Under the pieces are notes generated by a model. It saw nothing but the letters and a program-made list of their open reading frames with translations. It was not told the origin of the DNA and searched no databases. Position numbers and translations under genes: made by a program. A DNA stretch of 38,866 nucleotides from CAYUFF01 sp964444075 (GTDB taxonomy: Archaea > Aenigmatarchaeota > Aenigmatarchaeia > CG10238-14 > SCSR01). This document shows positions 22,113-28,905 of the stretch, one piece after another (position 1 is the first letter of the stretch; every line of letters begins with the position of its first letter). The stretch is taken from the NCBI GenBank assembly GCA_964444075.1, contig CAYUFF010000005.1:1-38866 (forward strand), read 5' to 3'.

Positions 22113-22880
22113 ATGAAAAAGGATTTACACAAACTTTTCGACGAAGTTTACGTCGTGAAGAACCTTCCTATGGCTTACTTCAAGGAAATAGACGCTTTGG
22201 TCATCGCGGACCTCCACCTTGGTTACGAGGGTATCGCTGCGGAGCAAGGGGTGATGATTCCAAAGACCCAGTTCGAAGAAGAGGCGGAAATGCTGAATGA
22301 AGCACTCTCCGTAATTAACGCAAGCACCATCATAATCGACGGAGACGTGAAGCACGAGTTCAGCGAAACGAGCTACCATGAGTTTAAGGAAGTTTCCGAG
22401 ATGCTGAAGTTTTTGAAGGAAAATTTCGAGAGGGTGATCGTCGTCAAAGGAAACCACGACAACTACATTTACTACGTTACCTCTAGGGTCGGCGTTGAGC
22501 TGCATGATGAGATTAAGATAGACGGATACTACTTTACCCACGGACACAAGGAATTTAGCTTAAGAGCGATTGATGCAAAGGTTATAACGGTAGCGCACGA
22601 GCATCCCGTGGTTGCGATGTTCGACGAAGTCGGTGGTAAGGAAGCCGTGAAGTGCTTCTTGTTCGGAAAGGTTTCGAAGGATTGCTATCTCTTGCTTCTC
22701 CCGGCATTCTCTACCCTAAGTTACGGTACTGAGATGAACCTCGTAACGGAGGAAGAGCTTCTTTCTCCTGTGTTGAAGAAAGTTTCGCTGGAGAACTTCG
22801 AGGTGGTCGGTGTGGATAGAGATGTCGGAATCTTGGAGTTCGGGAGACTAGGAAGGTTAAGGATGGTTTGTAGGCAGTAA
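22113..22880 (+). CDS. Calcineurin-like metallophosphoesterase (COG1407-like)
   Basis: The 255-residue product has the metallophosphoesterase metal ligands in order: ADLHLGYEG (D, H), IDGDVKHEF (D), VVKGNHDNY (N, H), YFTHGHKE (H) and TVAHEHPVV (H). The family hydrolyses phosphomono- or diesters with two metal ions; COG1407 members are common in archaea and often sit beside DNA-repair helicases, which is not the case here. A fragment of a second, broken phosphoesterase lies at 27.4 kb. The start at ATG 22113 was chosen from homology to family N-termini and the TATA spacing. The substrate is unknown; a nucleotide or nucleic-acid end is a guess. Confidence 0.87.
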   Translation: MKKDLHKLFDEVYVVKNLPMAYFKEIDALVIADLHLGYEGIAAEQGVMIPKTQFEEEAEMLNEALSVINASTIIIDGDVKHEFSETSYHEFKEVSEMLKFLKENFERVIVVKGNHDNYIYYVTSRVGVELHDEIKIDGYYFTHGHKEFSLRAIDAKVITVAHEHPVVAMFDEVGGKEAVKCFLFGKVSKDCYLLLLPAFSTLSYGTEMNLVTEEELLSPVLKKVSLENFEVVGVDRDVGILEFGRLGRLRMVCRQ

Positions 22881-22921
22881 CGTCGTCAACTATTAAACTT
22901 AAAATCCAAAAAATTAAAAGC

Positions 22922-23216
22922 ATGGACGACGCAAAAATCTTAAACCTCTTCAAAAGTAAGTTCGGTAAAGCGTTGGTACGCGTCGTTAAGTTCGGCTCTT
23001 TGCTACGGAAAGAAAAGCCAACTCACGCCGAGAGAATTCGTGGAGAACTTGGTAGAAAAATCCCCGACCCTCGTCGGTATGTACCTCATGGGTTACAAAG
23101 TTATTTACGGGGAAAACTTTTTTTACAAATGGTTACCAGCTCTGACTAACAGGTTGAGCGGAAAGGAAATCGTATACAAAGGGGGCAAGGTTTATAGGGT
23201 GGTGAGGGGTGGTTAA
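22922..23216 (+). pseudogene. Decayed MNT-type nucleotidyltransferase (MntA-like antitoxin)
   Basis: The first frame reads FKSKFGKALVRVVKFGSLLRK, the start of a minimal nucleotidyltransferase up to its GS motif, then drifts. The rest of the family sequence is found in another frame from about 23022: LTPREFVENLVEKSPTLVGM, GYKVIYGENFFYKWLP, ending at TAA 23214. The DxD catalytic pair and ~40 residues between the two halves are missing. So an internal deletion and a frameshift have destroyed the gene. Intact MNT proteins AMPylate or otherwise neutralise a HEPN RNase partner, whose remains follow 11 bases later. Confidence 0.7.
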
Positions 23217-23227
23217 AGACATAAATA

Positions 23228-23590
23228 TTGGTTAGTAACGGAATTATCGCGAACGCTCTCTACTTTGCTCAGCAAGCCGCCGAAAAGGCTACGAAAGCTC
23301 TGTTGATACTCTACGGAAAGTTTTACGCCAGAGCATATCGTAAGCGAGCTTTTAGTCAAGGTTGCTTCACAACTCCCAGAAAGGAAGAGAGGATGGTGGA
23401 GAGGTTGAGGAAGAATATCTTTGAACTCGAAAGATACTGGTTAAAGCCAAGATACCCCATGAAGAAAGGAGGGAAGGTATGGAATCCTGTCGGAAAGTAT
23501 AGAAAAGCAGAAGCCGATAAAGCTATAAAAAAAGCCGAGGAATGTATAAGGCTCGTGGAAAAGTTGCTAGAGGAAGTGGTAGTAAAGTGA
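23228..23590 (+). pseudogene. Decayed HEPN-domain RNase toxin (HepT-like)
   Basis: The frame from TTG 23228 has the HEPN core ANALYFAQQAAEKATKALLI and the end FELERYWLKPRYPM...KAEECIRLVEKLLEE. Its middle is out of frame: between about 23321 and 23390 the family-like sequence TPEHIVSELLVKVASQLPER appears one base over, and the main frame resumes at EERMVERL. The N-terminal helix expected before ANALYF is also missing. Two compensating frameshifts and the truncation suggest inactivity, although the uninterrupted main frame might still make a scrambled protein. With the MNT remnant upstream, this is a dying MNT-HEPN toxin-antitoxin module. Confidence 0.7.
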
Positions 23591-23642
23591 TTATCGACTA
23601 CGGAAAAATCTTTAAGAATCGGTGTGAAGAACAATTTTTCTC

Positions 23643-23993
23643 ATGAGGATGAGTAAGGTAGGGCTGACTTTTAGAGAGTACCAGGAACTCGCTAGGACTA
23701 CCGCAATCTATCCTAACGTGGGTAAGAATTTCGTTTATCCGGCTTTGGGCCTGGCAGGAGAAGCCGGGGAGGTCGTCGAAAAGGTTAAGAAAATTCTCCG
23801 CGATGAAAAGGGTAAGGTAACGCAACATCTCAAGCGAGCGATAGCGAAAGAGTTGGGCGACGTTCTGTGGTACGTGGCTATGCTCGCCTACGAGCTCGGG
23901 CTCGACTTGGAAAAAGTAGCGAAAGAAAACTTGAAGAAGCTGAAGGGGAGGAAAGAAAGAGGAACGTTGCATGGCGAAGGAGATGAGAGGTAA
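23643..23993 (+). CDS. MazG-like nucleotide pyrophosphohydrolase
   Basis: The 116-residue all-helical protein carries the MazG metal-binding pattern GLAGEAGEVVEKVKK (E-x2-E) followed by ELGDVLWYVAMLAYELG (E-x2-D). Such enzymes hydrolyse NTPs or dNTPs to monophosphates, usually as house-cleaning of aberrant nucleotides. A single MazG domain of this size dimerises or tetramerises. Its last 23 bases overlap the start of the radical SAM gene, so the two are one operon and probably translationally coupled. A TATA-like atctttaag lies about 30 bases upstream. Nothing links it to the decayed toxin pair before it except position. Confidence 0.9.
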   Translation: MRMSKVGLTFREYQELARTTAIYPNVGKNFVYPALGLAGEAGEVVEKVKKILRDEKGKVTQHLKRAIAKELGDVLWYVAMLAYELGLDLEKVAKENLKKLKGRKERGTLHGEGDER

Positions 23994-24999
23994 GAAGCTT
24001 GTAAGGATTCCGAAGGACGCGGAAGTTCCGTTGATAGGGTTGGTTCAAATCGGGATCATCGATAGGGGAACGAACACGCTCCAGATAAGGCCAACGACGG
24101 TCTGCAACCTTTCTTGCCCCTTTTGCTCTACAGACGCGGGCCCGAATTCTAACTACAGGATTTGCGAGTACGTCGTTGAGCCGTGGTACTTAGTAGAGTG
24201 GTTGAAGGAAGTAGTAAAGGTAAAGAAATGTAAGGTCCACGCTTTCGTAGACTCGGTGGGCGAACCATTTACCCATCCCAAACTTTTGGACTTGCTCCAA
24301 CAAATAAAGGAGATAAAGGAAGTCGCTACGCTTGCCGTGGAAACCAACGGAACTTTCCTCACCCGAGAAAAACTTAGAGAGCTCGAAGAAGTAGGGGTCG
24401 ATAGGATTAACGTTTCCGTCCACGCGTTAAATCAGGAGAAGGCTAGAGAATTGGCGGGTTGCGAAAGCTACGACTTGAGCCGCGTCGTCGAAGCCGTAGA
24501 GTTCGCTTGGAAAGACACTTGCTTGGAAGCGATAGTGACTCCGGTGTGGATACCTGGAGTTAACGATGATGAAATACCAAAAATAATCGAGTGGGCCAAG
24601 AGGAACTGCACCAACAGGAAATGGCCTTGTCTAGGCATTCAGAAGTACGAGGTCCACAAGTTCGGCAGGAAAATGCCGGGAGTAAAGCCTCTTACGTGGA
24701 GAGTTTTTTACAAGAAGCTGGGAGAATGGGAAAGGGAATTCTCGGTCAAGCTTAAGCTTTCCCCGGCGGATTTTCAGACGAGAAAGGTTAGGAGCGTTCC
24801 TCAAGTCTTCAGGCTCGGTGAAAAAGTTCGCGTAACGTTGGCTTGCGAAGGGTGGATGGAGGGGGAAGCGATAGGGGTTGCTAGGGATAGAAGCGTAACG
24901 CTGGTAGATTTTCATGGAGAAGTTAGGAAAGGCGATGTTGTTAAGGCGAGGATCGTTAGGACGAAGCATTCTATCTACATCGCGAGGGTGTTACGTTAG
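23971..24999 (+). CDS. Radical SAM protein with C-terminal TRAM domain (COG2100-like)
   Basis: This 342-residue enzyme has the 4Fe-4S ligands CNLSCPFC (C45, C49, C52), the GE-type SAM motif VDSVGEPFTHP, LAVETNGTFL, and the later strand VTPVWIPGVND. The last ~60 residues (GEKVRVTLACEGWMEGEAIG ... GDVVKARIVRTKHSIYIARV) form a TRAM beta-barrel, which binds RNA in methylthiotransferases and other tRNA-modifying enzymes. The combination is known from conserved archaeal proteins of undefined function; RNA modification is the natural inference. It is co-transcribed with the MazG-like gene. ATG 23983 (MRGKKL) is a possible internal start but the overlap start at 23971 is kept. Confidence 0.85.
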   Translation: MAKEMRGKKLVRIPKDAEVPLIGLVQIGIIDRGTNTLQIRPTTVCNLSCPFCSTDAGPNSNYRICEYVVEPWYLVEWLKEVVKVKKCKVHAFVDSVGEPFTHPKLLDLLQQIKEIKEVATLAVETNGTFLTREKLRELEEVGVDRINVSVHALNQEKARELAGCESYDLSRVVEAVEFAWKDTCLEAIVTPVWIPGVNDDEIPKIIEWAKRNCTNRKWPCLGIQKYEVHKFGRKMPGVKPLTWRVFYKKLGEWEREFSVKLKLSPADFQTRKVRSVPQVFRLGEKVRVTLACEGWMEGEAIGVARDRSVTLVDFHGEVRKGDVVKARIVRTKHSIYIARVLR

Positions 25000-25004
25000 A
25001 GAGT

Positions 25005-25015
25005 TGTATATAAAG
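25005..25015 (+). promoter_or_regulatory. TATA box of the putative zincin-like gene
   Basis: tgtatataaag is a strong consensus TATA. A start site 25 bases on, near 25036, leaves a short leader containing GAGAGGTG (25049-25056), a good Shine-Dalgarno placed before GTG 25062. Most genes in the window lack such a site. Confidence 0.55.
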
Positions 25016-25061
25016 GTTAAGTGATCGAGGGTGATGAATAAATATCAAGAGAGGTGTGAAA

Positions 25062-25667
25062 GTGGAAGATGTTAAAGTGTGCTTCGCGGTGTTCGGCGGG
25101 AAAATAGATAAGCGAGTGTTCAAATCGATACGTGAAGTGCAGAAGTTGTTCGATAAATACTTAGATGTTGGATGGAAGATGCTGACAGTAACGCGAGATA
25201 TCAAGCCATCCTATTGGGGTGAAAAGATGGACTGCTGGTTTGTGTGTGGGGGCGATGTAAAGGAGTATGAAAACCACCCCCCAGACAAGTATGATATCTA
25301 CGTGATATTATGGAAGGCGAAGGGTAAGAAAACATGCTACGGGGGTGGAACGTGGGGGCCAGATTTTGGGGTGAAGGACGGATGGCTGTGTTCAATACCT
25401 TATGACTTATGGGATTGTTTTTTGCCCATCGGCTGGCAGTGGAGGTACAGGTTGAGCCAGAGGATGAGTCATGAGTTGTTGAACGCATTGCATGGTTTGG
25501 GTGTAGTAAAGTACAGTGTAGAGAAGTGTTACGATTACGGTTTTAGAGACCCATTGAACGGATGGCGAGAGTGCCACGAGTGGATACTGAGCGGTGGTAA
25601 AAAGAAATACAGTTGGTGGTATAAGCTGTTGATGTGGTTGTACACAATATTCAGACGGTGGCGATGA
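25062..25667 (+). CDS. Unrecognised Trp/Cys-rich protein with a zincin-like HELLN motif
   Basis: I do not recognise this ~201-residue protein. It has many tryptophans, tyrosines and cysteines, a central stretch YDIYVILWKAKGKKTCYGGG and TWGPDFGVKDGWLCSIPYD, then MSHELLNALHGLGVVKY, which resembles a zinc-metallopeptidase helix (HExxH) but with Asn at the third ligand place and a His three further on. The C-terminus is an aromatic helix (WWYKLLMWLYTIFRRW). The start is GTG 25062 by Shine-Dalgarno spacing; GTG 25056 is also possible. Codon and base use (GTG-rich, G-rich coding strand) and the presence of a Shine-Dalgarno differ from its neighbours, suggesting viral or plasmid origin. Decayed sequence follows. 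Confidence 0.5.
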   Translation: MEDVKVCFAVFGGKIDKRVFKSIREVQKLFDKYLDVGWKMLTVTRDIKPSYWGEKMDCWFVCGGDVKEYENHPPDKYDIYVILWKAKGKKTCYGGGTWGPDFGVKDGWLCSIPYDLWDCFLPIGWQWRYRLSQRMSHELLNALHGLGVVKYSVEKCYDYGFRDPLNGWRECHEWILSGGKKKYSWWYKLLMWLYTIFRRWR

Positions 25668-25740
25668 GGAGGAAGTGTTCCAGGAGATTAGGAGATAAAG
25701 CATAGAAGATGAGATTTTGAAAAAATAAAGAAGAGGTTAT

Positions 25741-25863
25741 GAGAAGGTTTGGGTATACAAGGGTTCGTTGAGTATAGCTGCAAGGGAAGCAATCCGTAAT
25801 TGATTGGAATCTAAGAAAAAAGGTCGTGCAACTCCTTTCAAAGATTTGGAAAAATTAATCTGA
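25741..25863 (+). pseudogene. Fragment resembling the end of a small antitoxin/RHH protein
   Basis: One frame reads KGSLSIAAREAIRN, a stop (25801), then LESKKKGRATPFKDLEKLI and a second stop. The REAIRNxLE pattern is like the second helix of ribbon-helix-helix antitoxins. There is no start codon or N-terminal strand. It belongs to the 435-base stretch 25668-26102 that has no intact gene. Low certainty. Confidence 0.25.
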
Positions 25864-25880
25864 GTAACGAAATTCTCAGG

Positions 25881-26018
25881 GTGGCGGCTGATTTTAGGAG
25901 AAAGTATAGGTTTCCTCACCAGATTGTTTACAGTTGCTACCGCCTACACAATCGGTGTGAAGATCTTCATCAGGAACGTCAAAATTTCAGTAAAATAAAG
26001 GAAGTTGAAATTCTTTAG
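25881..26018 (+). pseudogene. Possible N-terminal remnant of a transposase
   Basis: The frame from GTG 25881 to TAG 26016 reads ADFRRKYRFPHQIVYSCYRL, then drifts. The Y-RFP-xxI-xxxCxRLxxRC pattern is like the N-terminus of archaeal IS6-type transposases. No DDE domain or terminal inverted repeat follows before serS. It may mark the scar of an insertion that also delivered the foreign-looking gene upstream. Low certainty. Confidence 0.25.
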
Positions 26019-26069
26019 AGAACGTGTGCACTGTGTTTATACCTCTTGTTCTCTCTCTTCCCTTGCAAT

Positions 26070-26080
26070 TGTTTTAAATT
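26070..26080 (+). promoter_or_regulatory. TATA box of serS (decides the start)
   Basis: tgttttaaatt is centred about 27 bases before ATG 26103. This excludes the longer in-frame ATG at 26046, which lies upstream of the box, and the 19 extra residues from it match no SerRS. Confidence 0.65.
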
Positions 26081-26102
26081 TTTCTCCTTACTAAGAATTA
26101 TT

Positions 26103-27380
26103 ATGCTCGACATAAAGCTCATAAGAGAAAATCCTGAGTTTGTCAGAAAGAACTTAGAAAGGAGGCAAAAGCCAGAGTACTTGGAAATGTTCGACGAGCT
26201 ATTGAATGTCGATAAGGAATGGAGGAGCGTCCTCACGCAGCTCAACGAGCTGAGGAGCGAGAGGAACAAGCTAACGGCGAGAATAGCCGAGTTGAAAAAA
26301 AAGGGGGAAGATTTTTCGGGAGTCCTTGAAAGGGCGAGGGAAATTGATAAGAAACTCAAGGAACTTGAGGAAAGGGAAAAGCTACTTAGGAAAAGGCAGA
26401 AGGAACTGTTGATGAAACTCCCTAACCTTCTACACGATTCCGTACCCTTCGGAAAGGACGAGAGCGATAACGTCGAGGTAAGGAGGTGGGGAAAGCCACC
26501 AGACTTCGATTTCGAACCCAAGGACCACCTAACCATTTTGAAGAACCTTGGGTTGATAGATTTCGAGAGGGGAGCTAAGGTCGCCGGCCACCAGTTTTAT
26601 TACATGAAGGGAAAGCTCGTCATTCTCGACCTTGCAATCCAAAGGTTCGCGTTGGACTTCTTGCAAGGAAGGGGTTTTTTGGTCGTAGAGCCTCCGTTCA
26701 TGATGAGGAGGGAAGCTTACGTCGGAGCTACGGACTTTGAGTTTTTCGAAGAGCAAATCTATCGTATCGAAGGCGAGGACCTTTACCTCATAGCTACGGC
26801 AGAGCATCCGTTAGCGGCGATGTTCATGAACGAAGTTTTCGACAAGGACGATTTGCCGTTGGCGCTCGCCGGAATAAGTCCTTGCTTTAGGAAGGAGGTC
26901 GGAGCTCACGGTAAGTACACGAAGGGCTTGTTCAGGGTTCACCAGTTCAACAAGGTCGAGCAGTTTGTGTTCTGCTTGCCGGAAGAATCCTGGGAGTGGC
27001 ACGAAAAATTGCAGGAAAATGCAGAGAAGCTTTATCAAATGCTGGGGTTGCATTATCGAGTGGTCAACGTTTGCACGGGCGACATAGGGGATTTTGCCGC
27101 GAAGAAGTACGATATAGAATGCTGGATGGCGGACGGAAAATTCAGGGAAACTGGTTCGAACTCGAACTGCACAGATTACCAAGCTAGGAGGCTAAACGTA
27201 AGGTACAGAGAAGGTCCCGGAAAGCCCGTGAAGGGTTTCGTGCATACGCTGAACAACACAGCCCTAGCTACGAGTAGAGTCATAGTCGCGATAGTCGAGC
27301 AATACCAGCAGGCGGACGGAACCGTAAAGGTTCCGAAGGCCCTGTGGAAGTATACCGGGTTTAAAGAGCTCACGCCATAG
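26103..27380 (+). CDS. serS: Seryl-tRNA synthetase
   Basis: The 425-residue class II enzyme charges tRNA-Ser (and tRNA-Sec where present). Residues 1-105 start MLDIKLIRENPEFVRKNLER and form the long antiparallel coiled-coil arm that reads the extra arm of tRNA-Ser. The catalytic domain has YLIATAEHPLAAMF, motif 2 (GISPCFRKEVGAHGKYTKGL, then FRVHQFNKVEQF) and motif 3 (NTALATSRVIVAIVEQY). It is the common SerRS type, not the methanogen-type enzyme. It appears to be transcribed alone; a decayed phosphoesterase follows. Confidence 0.96.
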   Translation: MLDIKLIRENPEFVRKNLERRQKPEYLEMFDELLNVDKEWRSVLTQLNELRSERNKLTARIAELKKKGEDFSGVLERAREIDKKLKELEEREKLLRKRQKELLMKLPNLLHDSVPFGKDESDNVEVRRWGKPPDFDFEPKDHLTILKNLGLIDFERGAKVAGHQFYYMKGKLVILDLAIQRFALDFLQGRGFLVVEPPFMMRREAYVGATDFEFFEEQIYRIEGEDLYLIATAEHPLAAMFMNEVFDKDDLPLALAGISPCFRKEVGAHGKYTKGLFRVHQFNKVEQFVFCLPEESWEWHEKLQENAEKLYQMLGLHYRVVNVCTGDIGDFAAKKYDIECWMADGKFRETGSNSNCTDYQARRLNVRYREGPGKPVKGFVHTLNNTALATSRVIVAIVEQYQQADGTVKVPKALWKYTGFKELTP

Positions 27381-27428
27381 AAATGAGGCCTTTGAGGCGC
27401 TAAACTTCTAACTGGTAACTTTCCCGAC

Positions 27429-27757
27429 GTGGCCTTCTTCAAAGAGAAGGCCGGCGGAGTCTATCCTTGCTCTCCCTTACGAGAGCGTTGCAAGAAAGCT
27501 CACGTAGGGTTGGGAGCGATAAGGGATTTCGTAGAAAGAAGCAGGTTTAAGCTGGTGATTTGCGGGCACGTCCACGAGGGCTCGGGAGTAGCTTTGCTTG
27601 CGATACTTTGGTGGTGAATGCTGGGTCTAAAAGAGCTCTCGTCAACGAATCGCGAGTGATGCCGTTTTTACTTCTAGAGGTTGATGAGAACTTTTCCTCT
27701 TTCGAGTGGGTGGTGTGTAACTGGGAGGGGAAATCGAAAGGAAGCGTTAACCTTTAA
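27429..27757 (+). pseudogene. Broken C-terminal part of a calcineurin-like phosphoesterase
   Basis: This fragment fills most of the 404 bases between serS and the uS14 gene. One frame gives GAIRDFVERSRFKLVICGHVHEGSG, with the GHxH metal motif of the phosphoesterase C-terminus, then hits a stop; the continuation CDTLVVNAGSKRALVNESRV is one base over and runs to FSSFEWVVCNWEGK and a stop at 27755. A single extra base near 27597-27601 (GTA GCT TTG C..) would explain this. The whole N-terminal half with the first metal ligands is missing, so it cannot be active. Confidence 0.6.
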
Positions 27758-27784
27758 GTTTTCGTCGAATCCAACTATTTGTGT

Positions 27785-27940
27785 ATGTCCCAGAAAAAGG
27801 AAAGGAAGTTCGGAAAGGGAGTAGTAAGGTGTAGGCGCTGCGGGAGGCACGGAGGGGTGATAAGGAAGTACGGCCTTTATTACTGCAGGCAGTGTATTAG
27901 GGAAGTCGCCAAACAGCTTGGTTTTAAGAAGTATAACTGA
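27785..27940 (+). CDS. rps14: 30S ribosomal protein uS14 (zinc-finger type)
   Basis: The 51-codon gene encodes MSQKKERKFGKGVVRCRRCG, then GGVIRKYGLYYCRQCIREVA and ends LGFKKYN. The CxxC...CxxC zinc ribbon and the RKYGL-CRQC-RE core are diagnostic of archaeal uS14, and the length is normal. It binds 16S rRNA in the small-subunit head. A TATA-like tttaag lies about 30 bases before ATG 27785, inside the dead phosphoesterase. In most archaea this gene sits between uL5 and uS8 in the spc operon; here no ribosomal neighbours are visible. Confidence 0.95.
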   Translation: MSQKKERKFGKGVVRCRRCGRHGGVIRKYGLYYCRQCIREVAKQLGFKKYN

Positions 27941-28008
27941 AATACGCTCTTTACCGTTTCTGTCGGCGAGGGAGCGGTCAACCCAAACCCCATCGCCTTT
28001 CGACTATG

Positions 28009-28020
28009 GTTTAAAAATTT
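28009..28020 (+). promoter_or_regulatory. TATA box of the second GNAT gene
   Basis: ggtttaaaaatt is centred 25 bases before ATG 28039, the usual leaderless spacing here. A second tttaaag lies nearer the start (28024-28030). Confidence 0.55.
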
Positions 28021-28038
28021 TTGGTTTAAAGTTATAAC

Positions 28039-28650
28039 ATGAGGTTGTTGGCGGAAAAATCGTTCGAAGAAAAACTCTACCGTATCTTCAGGGTTTTCTC
28101 CGAGGACTGGGAAGAAATTTCTAGTGAAGTCCTAGAGGTGGAGGAGAGTTCCTTCGACGAGCGTCAACGGCAGAAAGAGGAAGACTTTTTGAGGACGCTG
28201 GGGAGGGAAGGGAGCATCTTCTTGGTAGTCTACGGGGAAAGGGGAATAGTAGGGTATGCCATGGGAGGGTTGTTGGAGGAGTACCGTGAGGATAAGGACG
28301 GCGGGGATAGGCTAGAGGAAGACGAGGAGTTTGGGAAGCGGAATACCTTTTACCTCGAGTCGATAGCTGTCCACCCCGAAGAGCGTGGTAAGGGTCTGGG
28401 GACCTGGCTGTGCGAAGTTTTGATAGACGAGGCCAGGAGGGAGGGTTTCGAAAGGTTTTCAACCCTAGCTGTGAGCAAACTTCTCCAAAGGATCCTCGTA
28501 GAAAAGATGGGTTTTCGGACGTACAAGGTCCAGCGTGACCTTTGGGGTTTTGAAGAAGTTCCGTACATAGTGGGACGCATCCTCCTACCCCAATACCTCC
28601 GAGCGGAGAAGTTGGACGTAGTATGCATCGCTGAACAGGATAACCTTTAA
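28039..28650 (+). CDS. GNAT-family N-acetyltransferase
   Basis: The 203-residue product has an intact GNAT core: the strand FYLESIAVHPEERGKGLGTW carries the acetyl-CoA loop (E-R-G-K-G-L-G, fitting R/Q-x-x-G-x-G), followed by the helix LCEVLIDEARREGF and the motif-B region ILVEKMGFRTYKV. The stretch YREDKDGGDRLEEDEEFGKR is an acidic loop inserted before the acetyl-CoA strand. The ~35 residues after the core (VPYIVGRILLPQYLR) are extra. The RimI-like layout suggests a protein or amine acceptor, which cannot be determined. It is transcribed alone. Confidence 0.85.
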   Translation: MRLLAEKSFEEKLYRIFRVFSEDWEEISSEVLEVEESSFDERQRQKEEDFLRTLGREGSIFLVVYGERGIVGYAMGGLLEEYREDKDGGDRLEEDEEFGKRNTFYLESIAVHPEERGKGLGTWLCEVLIDEARREGFERFSTLAVSKLLQRILVEKMGFRTYKVQRDLWGFEEVPYIVGRILLPQYLRAEKLDVVCIAEQDNL

Positions 28651-28874
28651 TCTCAGAGTATTCCAACCGGCTAGGTTAACCCTCCAAAAATACTTTCCCT
28701 ACTCGGAATCCTCTTACTCAACCGTATTCTGATTCCTGAAAACTTTACAAGACCACTTCCTCACACTTTTTGGCGATGTTCTTCGGGCGCGGCAAAGCGT
28801 CTCCTCGAATTGTACTCACTTTACTACGATGGCGATTCGGACAAAGACGAAATTCTTACACCATGGCATCGAGT

Positions 28875-28886
28875 TAATTATAAACT
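28875..28886 (+). promoter_or_regulatory. TATA box of the giant protease gene
   Basis: ttaattataaac is centred about 25 bases before ATG 28906. The 224 bases before it (28651-28874) hold no gene I can support; one frame ending just past the box, AAKRLLELYSLYYDGDS, has a protein-like look but no start or known family. Confidence 0.55.
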
Positions 28887-28905
28887 CAGTTAAAATTATT
28901 GTGAT

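Noticed and set aside
25034..25075. 13-codon leader peptide (ATG 25034) before the alien gene
   Set aside because: It lies at about the predicted transcription start, and a frame this short is likely by chance; no stem-loop attenuator follows.
28651..28874. Frame with AAKRLLELYSLYYDGDS as a gene
   Set aside because: No start codon or family match can be supported and it runs into the TATA box of the protease gene.
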